Shown here piece by piece: positions 63,933-64,000 of a DNA stretch of 64,000 nt (position 1 is its first letter; each line of letters starts with the position of its first letter). Source of the DNA: Uloborus plumipes (Eukaryota > Arthropoda > Arachnida > Araneae > Uloboridae). Location: the NCBI GenBank assembly GCA_038373865.1, contig JAXGGA010003939.1, positions 1 to 64,000 on the forward strand. Direction: 5' to 3'. The notes under the pieces are model-generated. The model made no database searches and had not been told where the DNA came from. It was given only the letters and a program-made list of their open reading frames with translations. A program made the position numbers and the translations under genes.

Positions 63933-64000
63933 GTACGTTCTTTGTCATAATGTACCAGCTATTTTATTTGTTTACTAGCATATTTTATATCAGATAACCG

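Overview
This window is animal nuclear DNA, AT-rich with long introns. It is most likely from an arachnid, probably a spider. That guess rests on the mix of repeats (a tRNA-headed SINE, Penelope-like elements, many hAT elements, Helitrons) and on the gene it carries; no single diagnostic sequence fixes the species. I see no prokaryotic operons, rRNA, free tRNA genes or CRISPR.

One host gene runs the full length on the + strand: an E3 ubiquitin-protein ligase of the TTC3/DZIP3 type. I could place 17 internal exons (514-594 to 63829-63932), all bounded by AG/GT and all in compatible reading phase, giving 1245 codons plus 2 nt. In order they encode TPR-like helices, a cysteine/histidine-rich module, a Lys/Ser/Glu-rich linker, a helical domain of the TTC3/DZIP3/RBM44 kind, a long low-complexity region and a coiled coil. 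The start codon lies upstream of the window. The expected C-terminal RING finger would lie downstream and is not seen.

The introns are a stratified deposit of transposons, many dated relative to each other by nesting. Intron 3664-18012 holds two Penelope-like retroelements in opposite orientation. The minus-strand copy was split by a 2.75-kb near-perfect foldback and by a hAT MITE. The plus-strand copy (RT with YVDD plus a GIY-YIG nuclease) was split by a TTAA-flanked piggyBac-like MITE. The same intron holds a 4.27-kb hAT-like element with a decayed minus-strand coding region. The introns between 20912 and 35046 carry several hAT elements, one with a BED-finger remnant and a nested SINE. Intron 36449-45908 is a set of hAT elements nested two or three deep. 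Introns 46128-63828 carry a hAT with reiterated ends, a LINE tail, a non-autonomous Helitron, a TA-flanked MITE with palindromic repeats, a nearly intact GTF2IRD2-like hAT transposase with one in-frame stop, a second SINE, a Penelope terminal fragment and another hAT.

The most notable pattern is that at least six unrelated hAT-like families here share a CAGGG-type terminus followed by their own short subterminal repeat. Other notable points are the giant foldback inside a transcribed intron and hammerhead-like motifs at the Penelope ends.
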